A stretch of 64,000 nt of DNA from Phyllostachys edulis (taxonomy: Eukaryota; Streptophyta; Magnoliopsida; Poales; Poaceae): positions 72,325,739-72,389,738 of the forward strand of contig CM070548.1 in NCBI GenBank assembly GCA_036346405.1, written 5' to 3'. The stretch's first letter is position 1. Each line of letters opens with the position of its first letter. This document shows positions 20,238-33,100 of this stretch, one piece after another. The notes under the pieces were generated by a model. It was not told the origin of the DNA. It saw nothing but the letters and a program-made list of their open reading frames with translations, and made no database searches. A program made the position numbers and the translations under genes.

Positions 20238-22447
20238 TGAACTGTCCATGACCTCTCTAATCTCTTGCGCTGTCATGTTGAAGTGCTCCTCAAGCATCAT
20301 ACGACGTACGGAGGTCACCAACTCGTGCATCTCCCAATGTATATCGACATGTACACATAATTATCAAGTTAGAAACCGAAAAATTATGAAGCAAATAAGA
20401 TGTATGGACCGTTCAATACATACCACGCGATGGAATGCGGAGTCTGGCTAGGTGGGGTATGTGTTGGACATCATGGCCTCGTGTCGGGGTAGGTCGTCCA
20501 TGACCCTGACGCAGCGAACCCACGTCCGACTAGAGTACCACTCGATGTACTCCTCGTACGTCCCAGGTTTGTAGGGAGCATCCTCCTGGACGACGTCCTC
20601 CAAGGCGCGGAGTCAATCCTGAACCCAAGGGGATATCTTGTCCGTCCAGGAAGTCCTAGCAGGTACTCTCTTCCTAGTGTACCTGTGGAAGTCAAAACGA
20701 TTGTTTTGTAGGTATGTAAGGCAAATGGTATGACAGAAGTAAAACGTGAACTTTCCCATGGACGTTCATCGCCACCCACTGCCCCAAGAGGACTGGGACC
20801 TCCTGTCACAGATCGAATTGGCACATCACCTGGTGCACGTGGTACTCCTCCCCAAAGACATCATGCACCAAGCTCCTCCGCGTGTACTAGTACGCATGGT
20901 CTCGCTTGCACAGGCTCGACAGGCCTCGGGGTGTGCATGCATACACCCTGTCGATACTATACGGTGTCTAGATGACGTGGTCATCCGTCAACTGATTGAA
21001 CATTGCAACGTAGTCCGGGTAGGACTCGTGCGTAGTGATTGGAGTGAGGTGACCTGTGGATAGAACAACGAAAACTTAGCACAAGAAATAAAATTACATT
21101 ACGAAAAGAATAAATGTTTCAAAAACTTAAATTACATTACAAAAAAGAATAAATGTTTCCAAAACTTACTCGTCGGTGACACCACACTGTACCCATTGTC
21201 GGTCGGTCCACATCGTCGGCGGAGGCATACATGGTGGCGCTGTAGGCTCCCAGTTCAGCTATGGTCGTTCGATCTGGAAACACTCGAAGGACCACAACTG
21301 AAGAAGCGGCGGGCATCCGGAGAGGACGGAGCTATCCTGAACTCGGTGGGACATGTCACATAGGACGCGGTACATCCCGCACAGCACCACTGGGATCCAA
21401 GCATAGGGTTGGATCTCCTCCACCTCCCAGTCCGCCAGCTCATGTGCATAACAGATCATGTGTGTGTCGACGCTTTCGTCGTGGGACCCTAGGAGCATCA
21501 CCCACCCGAACATCCACAGCAAGTAGGCCACGAAGTGTCTCCTCACCGTGTACTCAGGTGCATTCTCTTCCATACACTCATGCTACAAGAAGACAGATAA
21601 ACATAAGTAAGTTGCAAAAAGCAATTGAAGTAGAAAGACAAGAGTTACAAAAACTCACGTAGAACTGGGAGATCCACTTCAGTGACGGCCCGTGGGTGTT
21701 GCTGAACTCCCTATAGTAGGTGTTGGGTGGCAGCCTCTAGAACCTCATGAGGAACTCCGTGCGCCACCAGGGGGAAGCCCACGCAGGGCAACCCAGTCAG
21801 GAAGGTCACGTCCTGAAGCGTTGGCGCCATCTCCCCGCACGGGAGGTGGAACCTATGCGTCTCTAGCCTCCACTGGTCAATCAGTGTCGTCAGGAGGCAC
21901 CGGTTGTATGAAAAGTGTCTCAACGTATGACCACTGCCTGCGCGGCCCTGATCGTCCTCTCACATCGCCTCCACCATCCTCGCTAGTGGAAAGAGGCATG
22001 CCGCTCTCAACCTGCGTCGAAAATATTAAGAACAAATGTAAGTCCACCCAAAGTAGTCAAACTACAATGGAGTACACGAAGGTCACAACTACATGTACCT
22101 CAGAATCTCAAATGGGTCCACCCTCTATGCCCTCATAGAGGTGCGCAGCTGCAACGCACCAAGCTCAACCGCCGCCTCGCCCTCCTAGGGAAGGATGGTA
22201 CTGAGACGGCTACAGTGATGCGCATCAATGGCCGAGTCAAGCAACTCGTACGAGCACCGCGCAATGTCTCTTGGGTCTGCCATACCTGAAAATTCAGTGC
22301 ATACATTGTAAATACTCCGAAACATATGCAAAAAGTTATAAGAAGCGACATATTTAATTAATTCAATTATTGCACGATTAGCGACACATAGGAAACTAAT
22401 CTACACACAACTGTATGGACATTTAAATTTTTAGAGGTATCTTGCCA

Positions 22448-23122
22448 TGTACAATGGAAAGTAAAATTAAGTTCACAATTGATGATGATTAAATTCCTAA
22501 ATATTAATTAAAAGCCACATAGCTTATGTGGTCGTAGACCTAGTGGCTAACGACCCCTGTGGTCATTAGAATCCTAAGGGTCATCCGATAGGTAACCTGG
22601 TCGGAGGGGTCATGTACCTACTACCCGACCAGATGGCTGCTCGTAGAAGTTTTGAACTGGCATTTGGATCTGATTCCATGTATACCTCTCTCGTGTGATG
22701 AATGGAACACATGTCTTATTTGTTCCAAGCCACATGACGTTTACAACCCTAAGTCACTGACAATAATCACTATATGGTTTTGTCTCTCACTGACATGAAT
22801 TACTGGTCAGTTGGTGTTTTACCAACTAACACCGTTTCTCCGACCAGACGCGACACTTCCAAAGGGCGCCTCTTCCAGAAGTAACTGCCACCACTTTGTC
22901 AGTTATTTAAAGGAGAATACAAACGGAAGGAATGAGATCGAACAGGCAACCGAATCAGGATCAGTAAGATCAGAAGCCAATTGAAGCAATAAAATAGCAA
23001 TTCAACACACTAAGTGTAATTAGGGCTAGTCTACTGCCTCGCCTAAGGCACCCTTGTAAAGATCCAGTTCATTGCAATAAAGAGCAATCTATTTTGTGAG
23101 ATTGGTGACTTGATCGTCGACA
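22448..23122 (+). repeat. 5' LTR of Tat1
   Basis: The end is firm: gatcgtcgaca followed by the primer-site sequence ggcgccgtctgtgggg. The start (tgtacaatgg) is inferred by aligning with Tat3, whose 3' LTR (52,227-52,901) comes out at the same 675 bases and starts tgtcgg. Shared interior landmarks are gaatggaacacatgtctta, gtttacaaccctaagtc and ggaagaatgag-like U5 sequence. A polyadenylation-like aataaag lies at about 23,079. Confidence 0.75.
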
Positions 23123-23142
23123 GCTGGCGCCGTCTGTGGGGA
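23123..23142 (+). other. Primer binding site region of Tat1
   Basis: gctggcgccgtctgtgggga directly follows the LTR. The tggcgcc core is the usual primer-site start of Tat/Athila group Gypsy elements. I did not match it to a specific tRNA. Confidence 0.7.
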
Positions 23143-23220
23143 AGAAGGCGTTGAGTTCTTGAAGATTTCTTCGCTTAGCAATCCTCATTCTCCTACTGTT
23201 CCGTCGTCGCTCATGCGATC

Positions 23221-25450
23221 ATGGCAAAGACTTGGGATGAGAAAAACTGGTTCGACTTGACGGACTAATCCAACCTCGATATGGACACATGCATCCATGC
23301 CATGGAACATGACGTGATGTCGTCATCATCCTCTTCCGCCACCGACTTGCCACTCACTAAAACCAGCGAGATTGACCACATGGAGGAAGATTCGCTGCCA
23401 CCATCAGTGGCACTCCTAGAGGAATCAGTCGTTCCGATCAGTTCAGAATGTCCAAATGCCTCTACAAGCCCAGTCCTTCCAACCAGTCCTTCTGACCTGC
23501 AAGAATGGCAACAAAATCCTAACGCTGCGATTAGAGGGTCAATGTACTCTCGATACGGTCTTGGGTGACCAATATTAACCAACGGCTCCTACGTATTTCG
23601 GGGGGCCAACTGACATCTGGTGAGGGTGTCAATGAAGTTACCACTGGTCGAAGACCAAGTGGGTATGGTAAAACTCAGCATACGATCGGCAATCCGTCGG
23701 ATCAGGTTGAGTCCACCACAAAGCCCACCAGAGGTAGTAATCTCCGACTGCTCCCCATCGTGAAGGCTCCTTGCCGAAGTACTAGAAGGCTCTCCCTTAG
23801 CTACGACGGGAGCTCGTCGGAAGACTACTATTGGAGGCATGATGTTAACGCAATCGAAGATACTAATAAAGATGGTGTGCACAATCCTCCACAGCTTAAC
23901 CCGCCACCACCTATTGGTGGAAATGGTACAAGTACTCAAGCATCAAATGGCGGAGGTGATCGAACTGATGGACGTCGATCAGTTAATTCGCTTGTTTCTA
24001 CCCCAACAGCGCATGAGGGGTCGGACAGGACAAACCGGAAGGTCGGAGGGGAATTCGACTCATCGAATGCCCTCTGCTAGCGGGAATCCTCAAAGACCTT
24101 CGGTAACAATTCAAAACCTGCAACGAGTTCATGACATTCTGAATAACCCAGATTCTTCTCTGGCAGAAACTCCAGGTTATGTTCAACTTGTAGGGTTGGT
24201 ATCAGAGATCCTCTAACAGACCATGCAACATACAGAAATGTACAGAGAACAAAGGAACTCGCAAAGTCACACTATGACTTCGTCCCATCGTTCCTCCCTT
24301 AGCAGGGGACAACATGGTCAGACGGGGGACCGATCGGTACCTATGCTTCCTCGAAGATTTCGACAAGGGAGTCACGAGGGAAGATGGCTCTTCCTTAAAG
24401 CCACTCCACCGTCCCTCGTCAAGAGGAGCAACCACTTGGCTCGGGTGATCTTCGACATTGCCTAAACCAGGCAGTCAGTCAAAGATGTTTTCCCAATGTC
24501 CACGACCAGATTGGGACACCAGATACTCGGTATGCTAATCCGAGGAATTGGTCCCCAACCGACTACAATCCAGGTCCATATCAAAGAAGGCGCCACGACT
24601 CTATTACAGGCTATTGAGCATTCTCGGCAGGGCTCCAAGCTATTCGCTGGCCGAACAGGTTCCGACCAGCCAACATAGAGAAGTTCAATGGGACTCAAAA
24701 CCCGTTAGAATTTCTCCAGATCTATACTACCGCCATCAAATCTGTTGGTAGTAATGAAACGTGATGGCAAATTACTTATCCACGGTCCTTGAAGGATCTG
24801 CTCGGTCTTGGTTACTCATCCTACCAGTCGGGTCAATTTACACTTGGGAGCAACTTTGCAATCTTCTGATCGCCAACTGTCAAGGGACGTACGACCGCCC
24901 TGGAAAGGAGGATGATCTTCATCGAATGAGGCAGGAACCTAACGAAACTCTTTGCCAATATATTACGAGGTTTAGCCAGGTCTATAACTCTATTCCAGAG
25001 GTCGTAGAAATCGAAGTTTTATGGAGGACACTGCAATGAATCCTCTACAAATGACCGTCGAACTTTTCGACATGACTGATAAGTATGCGGCCTCCAGTGA
25101 GGCGGTCGAATTTAGCAAAGCCATCAATTGACAAAGAGAAGATCCCTCAACCTGGACTGGATAAACCAGAGAAGAAACATACAAAGGCTCTCAAGGGTAA
25201 GAAGAATCGCAAGCCCGACAATAAGGAGGTCCTTACAATTCCCGAAAAGTTTACCAAGGGCAAGAAAGATTATGCTAGTAGGAATAAGGCAAACACTCCG
25301 ACCGATGAATAGGAAAAGAACAAGAAGTAGTGTCCACTTCACCAGACAGCAGGGCACGATCTACGCACTTGTCGAGCCTGGCAAAAGAAGATGGAGGATT
25401 TTTATTCAGGTAAAGGTCCCTTCCCTTCCGTACAAGAGCTTGGAGAGCTG
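23221..25450 (+). pseudogene. Tat1 gag
   Basis: Begins with ATG at 23,221 (MAKTWDEKNWFDLTD). A TAA follows at residue 16, where the Tat3 copy has Tyr, so the stop is a point mutation. Continuing frames give an acidic Ser-rich region. After several frameshifts the capsid core is 24,761-25,039 (LEGSARSWLLILPVGSIYTW, DDLHRMRQEPNETLCQYITR), typical of Tat gag. A Lys-rich linker follows. At about 25,330 there is a knuckle-like CPLHQTAGHDLRTC (Cys-His-His-Cys), preceded by a TAG. At least five breaks are visible. Confidence 0.8.
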
Positions 25451-25689
25451 AGCTCTAAGAAGGACAAAGATGGCGATAAAGAAATAGAGTACCAGGAGCC
25501 TCAACACACTGTCGATACGATCTTTAGTAAATCTTCCTCGTACGAATCAAGACATCATCTGAAGGCCATGGAGCGGGAAGTGAACCTCGCCGAATCTCCG
25601 ATCACCATCAAGCCATCCGGTGGTCGGAGACGGTTATCTTCTTCAGCAAAGAAGACTTTCTCATCCCTTCAACTCGACCAGGTAGGTTC

Positions 25690-26162
25690 CCTATCGGTGT
25701 TGAACCTAGTATTAATAATTGCAAAGTTAATCGAGTTCTGATAGATAGTGGTAGTTCTTTAAATATCTCATTTACGAGAGAATTGGAAGAAATGCAAATT
25801 CCAGGTCGAAAGTAAAGCCTGTGAAACATGCCTTCCTTGGCATAGTTCCAGGATCTACAGCTAAACCGATAGGGCAACTCTTTCTACCGGTTACGTTTTG
25901 AAGGCCAGATAACTTCCGAACAGAAAAGATTCCATTTGATGTGGTGGATTTAGAAACTACATACAAAGAAATTCTTGGTCGTCTGACATTGGCAAAGTTC
26001 CTAATAGCTACGCATTACGGCTATCAGAGTTTAAAGATGTCAGGACCAAAAGGGGTCATTACTGTTCAAGGGGATAGAAAGATGGCGTACGTGTGCGATC
26101 GAAAATCCCTAGAACTGGTCGACAAACTTCTAACCAGGGATACTAATCCACCTTCCATGTAG
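25690..26162 (+). pseudogene. Tat1 aspartic protease region
   Basis: The active-site stretch RVLIDSGSSLNISF is readable at about 25,729-25,770, with the Asp-Ser-Gly triplet intact but TGA at 25,739 in one frame and other stops nearby. The downstream part is open at 25,941-26,162 (VDLETTYKEILGRLTLAKF, MSGPKGVITVQGDRK), the usual link between protease and RT in Tat elements. Confidence 0.75.
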
Positions 26163-26165
26163 GAC

Positions 26166-27000
26166 ATGCACTCGAGGCCAAAGATGGCGCCAAAACCTTT
26201 CATCCAGATCAAAGAGGTTCCGATCGACAAAGGCGCTTCTTCGGAAAATGTCAAAATGTCGTCTAGGTCCGAAAATGCTAATGCCTCTACCCAAAAGGTA
26301 CTGGTCAAGGCAGGACTCGATCCTAAATTGGAAGTGTTGCTCGTCTCCTTCCTCCGAGATAATTCAGATGTGATCGAGCAAAGGCTAGCTCTCAGGCCTG
26401 ACAAGAAACTAGACAAGCAAAATCTGAGACGCTTTGCACCAGATCAGAAGGAGGCGATCTAGTCGGAGATCGACAAGCTTCTTAAGGTTGGATTCATTCG
26501 TGAAGTTGACCACCCAGAGTGACTCGCCAATCCTATAATGGTTAGAAAGAGTAATGAGAAATGGCAAATGTGTATTGATTTCACAGATCTTAATAAAGCT
26601 TGTCTGAAGGATGACTTTCCCCTTCCATGCATTGATCAACTTGTAGACTCTACTTTCGGGTGTGAGTTGTTAAGTTTTTCGGATGCGTATTCAGGATATC
26701 ACCAAATTAATATGAGTAAATATGATGAAGGAAAATTACCTTTATCACTCCATATGGCACTTACTGTTATGTTAAGATGTCATTTGGACTCAAAAATGTT
26801 GGTGCTACTTTTCAAAGGTTAATGCAAAAAAAAGCCTTTAATCCTTAGATAGGTCAAAAATTAGAAGCCTGCGTTGATGACTTAGCTGTAAAAAGTATCA
26901 ATGAAGTATCAATGCTGGTAATCATATTTTCGACCTACATGAAATGTTCAATAACTTAAGAAGGCATAACCTTAAGTTAAACTCAAAAAAGTGTGTGTTC
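26166..27000 (+). pseudogene. Tat1 reverse transcriptase
   Basis: An N-terminal linker (26,166-26,462) leads to the RT core at 26,538-26,822 with WQMCIDFTDLNKACLKDDF, DAYSGYHQI and, downstream in another frame, EACVDDLAVKS at about 26,868, the YxDD position with Cys-Val-Asp-Asp. Several indels have scrambled the segment MPFGLKNAG-like around 26,740-26,830, which reads only across frames. Order and spacing are normal for Gypsy RT. Confidence 0.82.
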
Positions 27001-27671
27001 GGAGTTTTCTCTAGAAAGCTTCTTGGATTCCTAGTTTCGGCTAGAGGAATTGAAGCAAACCCAGCAAAAATATCTACCATCGACCAGATGCGCCCTCCGA
27101 TCACAAACAAAGAAGTCCAAAAACTAACTGGCTGTATAGCAGTGCTAAGTCATTTCATAGCACGGATGGGGGAAAAGGATTACCTTTCTTTAAGCTTCCT
27201 CAGAAACACAGAAGTTTCGAGTGGACTAAAGATGCGAACGATGCCTTTGAAGAGCTCGAGAGGTACCTTACAAATACCCTGATCTTAGTATCTCCAAGAT
27301 TGAGAGAAAAATTGTTGATATATGTGGCTGCAACATCACAAGCGATCAGTGCTGTACTGGTCGTTGAGCGTGACAACATCCAACGACTAGTATATTACGT
27401 AAGCGAGGTCTTACATGGACCAAAGGAACGATACTGACAGGTACAAAAGTTGCTATACAGTCTTCTTATGGCTTCAAGGAAACTAAGGCATTACTTTCAG
27501 GACCACAGAGTGGTCGTACCAACTGGATATCCCCTTGGTCAAGTTTTCAAAAACAAGGAATCATCAGGACGAATAGCAAAATGGGTAGTCGAGCTTGGGG
27601 CGTTCGACCTCCATTTTATTTCACGAATAGTAATAAAGCCTCGGGCTTTAGCGGAATTCATCGCTGAATAA
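27001..27671 (+). pseudogene. Tat1 RT connection and first RNase H
   Basis: 26,944-27,282 continues the RT (LKLNSKKCVFGVFSRKLLGF, EANPAKISTIDQM, VQKLTGCIAVLSHFIARMG). RNase H follows with YVAATSQAISAVLVVERDN, LLYSLLMASRKLRHYFQDH and FISRIVIKPRALAEFIAE. The usual catalytic Asp of the first motif is replaced in the visible frame by an Ala-Ala (LYVAATSQA). This first RNase H is commonly degenerate in Tat elements, which carry a second one. Confidence 0.78.
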
Positions 27672-28034
27672 ATGATCCCGGAACCCACCCAAGGGCCCGA
27701 GTATGAACCACACGAAGAGTGGACAATGTACTTTGATGGTTCCTTGATGCTCAAAGGCTCGGGGTCTAGAATTGTCTTGATATCCCCTACTGTAGAACAC
27801 ATTAAATACGCCATTCAGCTAAACTTTCCTGCTACAAACAATGTGGCAGAGTACGAAGGTTTACTGGCAGGACTTCGAGCAGCTAGAGCGCTCGAGATTT
27901 GCAGATTACTAGTGCAAGGCGATTCTCAACTAGTAGTGAATCAAGTCAGGAAGGAATATCAATGTTCCAGTCCCAAGGTGTCATCTTATTTGGCAGAAGT
28001 ACGAAAACTCAAAAAACACTTCTTCGGTTTCTAG
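27672..28034 (+). pseudogene. Second, archaeal-type RNase H (aRNH) of Tat1
   Basis: An open frame of 120 residues with WTMYFDGSLMLKGSGSRIV (first Asp), NNVAEYEGLLAGLRAARAL (Glu), VQGDSQLVVNQV (second Asp) and a C-terminal helix. These are the landmarks of the archaeal/plant-type RNase HI fold acquired by Tat elements, distinct from the ordinary retroviral RNase H just upstream. This is one of the best preserved parts of the element. It identifies the Tat/Ogre/Retand group. Confidence 0.88.
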
Positions 28035-28886
28035 ATCCAACATATTTCTAGAAAGAAAAACTTTCTGACAGACCAGTTAGCACGGATGGCTTCTACAAGG
28101 ACATCTGTCTCGCCTGGAGTTTTTCTTGAAAAACTTGATTCACCCTCGGTGGTCGAATATTCTGAGGACATAGATGCTCCACTAGAAGTCGTACAGATCC
28201 ATCCCAATAGTGATTGGATGACATCGATCTATAATTATCTTCAGCATGGCACACATCCTAAAGACGATGTAGAGGTCGATCGTACAGCTCGAAAAGCCAA
28301 ATCATCCACTCTGATCGAATGTACCCTTTACAAATAGGGAGCTCACGGAGTGTTGATGAGATGCATATCTCAAACGGATGGTATTAAGTTATTATCTGAC
28401 ATACATGGAGGAGTCTGTGGAGCACATCATTCCTACAAAACTCTAGTCGGTAAAGCCTTCAGACAAGGATACTACAGGCCAACTACCCTTTATGACGCAA
28501 AAGAACTTGTGACGAAGTGCGTACAATGTCAATTTCATAGTCGACAAGTACATCAGCCGGCACAAGCTTTGAAAACAATACCTCTTTCTTGGCCTTTTGC
28601 AACATGGGACTAGACATTCTGGGGCCTTTCGCAAAGGAACCCGGGGGCTTTAAATTCCTATTTATCATGATTGATACATTCACAAAATGATAGAAGTTGA
28701 GCCAGTTGTTAAAACAACAACTGAAGCTGCCAAGATGTTCCTCACAAAAAACGTGATCACACGATTTGGTATACCCAGTCGTATAATCACAGATAACGGT
28801 ACCCAGTACTCGAGTGGATATTTTCAGGAATCCTATGAAGATCTAGTTATCAAGATACATTTTTCTTCCATGGCACCTCCGCAGAG
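28035..28886 (+). pseudogene. Tat1 integrase, N-terminal part up to the insertion of X
   Basis: A tether (28,086-28,337) leads to the zinc finger: GVCGAHHSYKTL with the His pair and TKCVQCQFHSR with the Cys pair. The core follows with the first Asp in DILGPFAKEPGG (just after a TAG), TFTK, then ITDNGTQYSSGYF with the second Asp. The frame reaches 28,886, where X begins. The rest, including the catalytic Glu, is at 49,294 onward. Stops at 28,335 and 28,612 are point changes. Confidence 0.88.
28882..28886 (+). repeat. Target duplication of X, left
   Basis: cagag, repeated at 49,289-49,293. Counting one copy only, the integrase frame of Tat1 is continuous across the two sides. Confidence 0.95.
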
Positions 28887-29385
28887 TGTAACAGCCCAAA
28901 ACTTCATAATTGTAAAAATGGGGGATTTTAAAAACTTTTTGCATAATGTCTATTGTTGTTTATTTGCCTACATCTTTGAGCTTTACTTAATGACATTTTG
29001 CATCTCTTCTGCTCTCATGATTTTATCTACCATCCTGTCAATTTGCCTTTTCTTAAGTCTATCTAGTTTTCCTTCCTTCTCCCCCTACCTCCTTTAGCTA
29101 AAATGTTGATCAGCCCAGTGTTTGATTTGACCCGCCCTGCTCCCGTGCATTCCCTTTCCTATCCTTCTGACCCACGACTGGTCAAGCCCGGTGTAGCCAA
29201 GACCTCTGGCTGTAGACTAGGGTAGTTGGCTCTCTCTTTTTCCGGGCGCCAATTGCACCAGGCAAGAGCTTAGGCATGAGGCTGTGAATCGGCCATTAAT
29301 GACCATCACAACACCTACACTGTGCCGCCGCTCCATCAATAGCACTAGCCACTACTCATTGTCGAGCCATGACAAAGTGCCCACA

Positions 29386-29394
29386 TATATATAG
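29386..29394 (+). promoter_or_regulatory. TATA box in the U3 of X
   Basis: tatatatag, followed about 30 bases on by a CT-rich tract (cttcaccattccagtg), in a position fitting an LTR promoter. Confidence 0.5.
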
Positions 29395-29879
29395 CTGCTC
29401 CAAGCCCCTCATTGCTTTTTCTTCACCATTCCAGTGCTAACCTCATTCTCCTCCTTCCCCCAAAAGAATTCGAGCTCTAGTCAGGCTTAAGCGCCACCCC
29501 GTCACAGCCTTCGCCGCCGACACCATTGGATACTGCAAGACCTCCTTGAAGGACCAACTACCTGCCCCATGGCGCTACACTAAAGATTGAAGACCACCCC
29601 TTTTCCTCAAGCCGCTCCTGCAGCGCGGAGTTTCTCACATTATCTTGGTCCACTGACGATGGCTCAAATCCGGCTAGCCCAATCCCCAGCTCTATACTGG
29701 TGAGTTCTTGTAACCAGATGCTCTTCCTAGCTCGAGCCACCATGCTATTTCTTGGATGTTTCTCTGGTTCTTCCTTTGGCGGTTCCACTAGTTCAATCGA
29801 TCGTGACAATGCAGTCGAATCTGTGTTTCTTTTGGCCACCGTTGCGTAATCGATTACTTCTCTTGATCGACTACACACG

Positions 29880-30122
29880 GTTAACACCCCCACGACCTCC
29901 CTCCTTGCGTAGACCTCCTATTTTACAAAGACTACCCCCGTGGTCGCAACCTCCCATTTTACAAAGACCACCCTCTTAATCGTGACCTCCCTTTTTGCAA
30001 GGACCACCTTCTTGGTCTTTTGCAAAGGCTACCCTCTTGGCTTTTCTGCAAAAATCTCCCCAGGTCATGGCACCGCCACGACCTCCCCTGGTCGAAACAC
30101 TCTCATGACCTTTGTCGAACCT
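29880..30122 (+). repeat. Edge of the X minisatellite, left of Y
   Basis: Degenerate 30-base-scale repeats with cctcccttttgcaaagaccaccc. The same motif recurs at the far edge of the array (34,770-34,840), so the array is bounded by similar sequence on both sides and Y lies within it. Confidence 0.6.
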
Positions 30123-33100
30123 GGGAGCGAAGGATCCCGAATTCTCTGTGTTCATATACTAGTCCAGGATTTCTAGTGTACACAGTTAAACAAAAGTGAT
30201 AATCAAAACATATCACGCATTTTATTAATAATTATTGAGTTTATTACAAAGCGGGCACGAGGCCAAATAAAGTAAAACAATGGAAATAAAATAGCATTAG
30301 TAGACCCAACGATTAGCCACGGGCAATAAATGCAGAGGCGTGGCCTAAGCATCGAGATCCTCACCGTCTTGATAGAGGTCTTCTCCTAAATAAAGATTAT
30401 TGAGCAAGAGTAAGCACTACTACCGTGCTTGCAAGTTACACCAGTAAAATGTAACAGATTGAATGCATGCATAAAGTGAGCAAAGGATATTGGCAGGGTT
30501 TATTTGCATAAGACAGCATTTTTAGTTTAAATACTTTTAGTAATTTCCAAGGCCATTTTAGAATTTAATAAGATCAAAATCATATTTCAATTTCTCAATG
30601 TCAAGTGTAGGATGAACCTCCATACACAAATGGTGAAGGACTACCCCTTACACCGGCTTACGCCCAAACCCATTTTCATAAACCACGTGATAAAGTCTTT
30701 TCAAACAAAACCGAGACTAACCCGAGTGGCTTACATTAAACATGTCCATGACCGTGGACACGGCTATTGAATAGATTGATACTCTCTGAGTTGGTGCGAC
30801 TTTACCCACAAGAGATAGTTTGCTTATTATGTCGGCTAATACACGCTTAGTAGGCGTGCGACTAGCGACTATCACGAGGCCTTTACCCTACATTATTTCA
30901 ACATAATTATGCGCTAAGGTTTAGTGTCGAAGGCTTCGCACCAAGCGATTACCCCTCTTGCGCCATGTGGGTATTATCAATAAGTCTTCACGACTCCAAC
31001 ATCTTTCCAAGACATAAACATGGTGAAATAGTATAGCTTATTTGGCCAAGTCTGTCCCATTTCAGACTTGTGGTGGTACGAGTTTGGCTTAACATCCGTG
31101 GCCCGCAGACCGGTCCTTATATGACTGGACGACTTCCAAAACAAACCCTGGGCCTCAACCATTCACTGTATTGAGCTCGTGCATATACTTGCACCCACCA
31201 ACAATCCAATTCAGCCAAGTCTAAACCAATCTCATTTATTTTTCCCTGGTCAAGACATTTTCCAAACATCTATGGTAAAACAATACCATAGATTTATTTT
31301 CAGAACACTTTGTATTTTGGCAAAATTCCCCAAAACATCTTTTGGTCTAAGCAATAACTAAGCATAACTATCTTAATTATTTTACTAAGGTGACAAGGGC
31401 ATGGCATTCCAAACATCAATATTGGCTATACGAAGAAATTGGCATAACTAAGCATTAAAACAGGAATTTAAAATAACTTGCATAAAAATATGCATGCAAT
31501 AATAACTTTAAAAACAGAATTAATTAACTTTGAAATAGTGGGATCAAAATGGTCAAGAATGTAACTTGCCTTCGTTGAAGTTTTGAGATTCTAAACCCTC
31601 TGAAGGTTCTACCTCTTCGGAATCGTCAAACTCTATACGCGAAAGTACGACAAATTCAAATAAATCCAAAAAGACAAATCAAACTAACTCCAAATGAAAT
31701 TTTTTTTATTTTATTTAGCTAGATAATAATTTTCTAAGATTTTAGCAATTTGAAGTTGAGGTTCAAAAGATATGAATTTTACAAGTTTTAACCTAAATCT
31801 GATATTTAAAAGAATTTCTAAATTTAAATACAGATTCAAAATAGTTTCAAATTAAATAATTTTGGTTTAGTTAGCTAGATAATGATTTTGCATGAATTTA
31901 GAAATTTGGAACACCCAATTTGGAGATTGGATGCAAAAGTTATGAATTTTACAAATTTTAAACCTAAATCTGCAATTTAAATGAATTTCCCAATTTATTT
32001 TTCTAAAGGAAAATCCCTTTAATGCGCAAGGCTGACGTCAGCCCTGGGATTTATGGAAATAAAGGAATTAATTTAATTCTCTGACGTGTGGGCCCCAAGT
32101 GTCATAGAGACGGCTTACATGTACTAAGTCCACGGAACCTTTGGGCTCATGGGTTGTGCAGATGTGGCGGTGTGAGGGTGATGTGGCGCCACGTAGGCAG
32201 CCACATCGGACCACAGTCTTGGGTGTGGCATCGCGTGGCCATGCCACGCAGCAGTCTTGGTGGAGCTCGGTGAGGACCTCATGGGCTTCACGCGCCACGC
32301 ACGAGGCGTGAGTGGTACTAAAAGGACGAGGAGATGATGCCGAACATGATGCTCACCAGGGTTGCACGAATGCGTGGCAGAAAGGTCGTCGGCGACGAGG
32401 TTGAGCGGCGGCGGTTTTAGGTTGACGGTGAAGTAGGGGCTCCGGGGGTTCTCCGAGGAAGTGGTTGGGCGCACCGTGATCGCGGTGATGCGGCGATAAC
32501 GAAGGTGGCGGTGGCGAGGACGCGGCGTCAACGGGGGCGCCGGAATCGGAGAAGAAACGGAACTTGGTCACCGGTGAAAAACCTTGAAATTGGGGCGCTA
32601 GGAGAGAGGAGGAGGGCAATGGATGGTGGCGCTGTGGTGTGGGGGAGAAGGCGCACCCGGGCCCCCCTTTTATAGGGCCGGGGAGGGGCGGAGCGGCTTG
32701 AGGCACACGAAGGTCTCCGCCGGGTCTGTGGCGGAATCAACGGGATCGTGGACGAAGAAGGAAAGGGGAGGCCGGGTCAGGTGCAATTCGACGCGGCGGT
32801 TTTAATGCGCGCGTTAATTCGGGGATTACATCGTGATTTCGCCGAGGATGGAAATCATTTGAAAACCAGCAATGGCGGTCGCGGCGCGGAGATGGAAACC
32901 TGCGCGAGGGAGAAGGAAAGAGGTAGGGGACGACACTGTTCCTCGTGGCCCCACCTGTCAGCGAAAGAGGAAAAGGAAAGAAAAGGTGTGCGGGAGAGGC
33001 GTTCGATGTCGATCCAACGGCTGCGGTGAGAGGAGGGTAACGTGAGGGAGGGAGCGGGCCGCTTGGGCCGCGCGTGCGCGAGAAGGTCTGGGCCGGACGA

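Larger units (their letters stand above)
15691..22283 (-). pseudogene. Plant mobile domain (PMD / aminotransferase-like) gene, multi-exon, broken, split by a hAT transposon
   Basis: Read on the minus strand from the ATG at 22,283 (MADPRDIARCSYELLD), exon-like blocks follow in order. They are 22,012-21,659 (TLIDQWRLETHRFHLPCGEM, APTLQDVTFLTGLP; donor gtgagt), about 21,590-21,173 (YTVRRHFVAYLLWMFGWVML, VLSGCPPLLQLWSFECFQI; donor gtaagt), about 21,050-20,750 (LTDDHVI, GLSSLCKRDHAY), 20,690-20,405 (YKPGTYEEYIEWYSSRTWV), 20,330-20,238 (VTSVRRMMLEEHFNMTAQEI), then past the hAT 16,510-16,330 and 15,890-15,710 (RAAHKGKAPASETDGRPSAP). The PMD signatures are strong. In-frame stops (for example in the first exon) and frameshifts show it is dead. 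PMD proteins occur in Mutator-like elements and as domesticated silencing factors. The role of this copy is unknown. Confidence 0.78.

Noticed and set aside
32353..33029. GC-rich open frames on both strands in Y
   Set aside because: They overlap the TATA box and leader of an LTR-like block, have no motifs and no homologous frame in Z.
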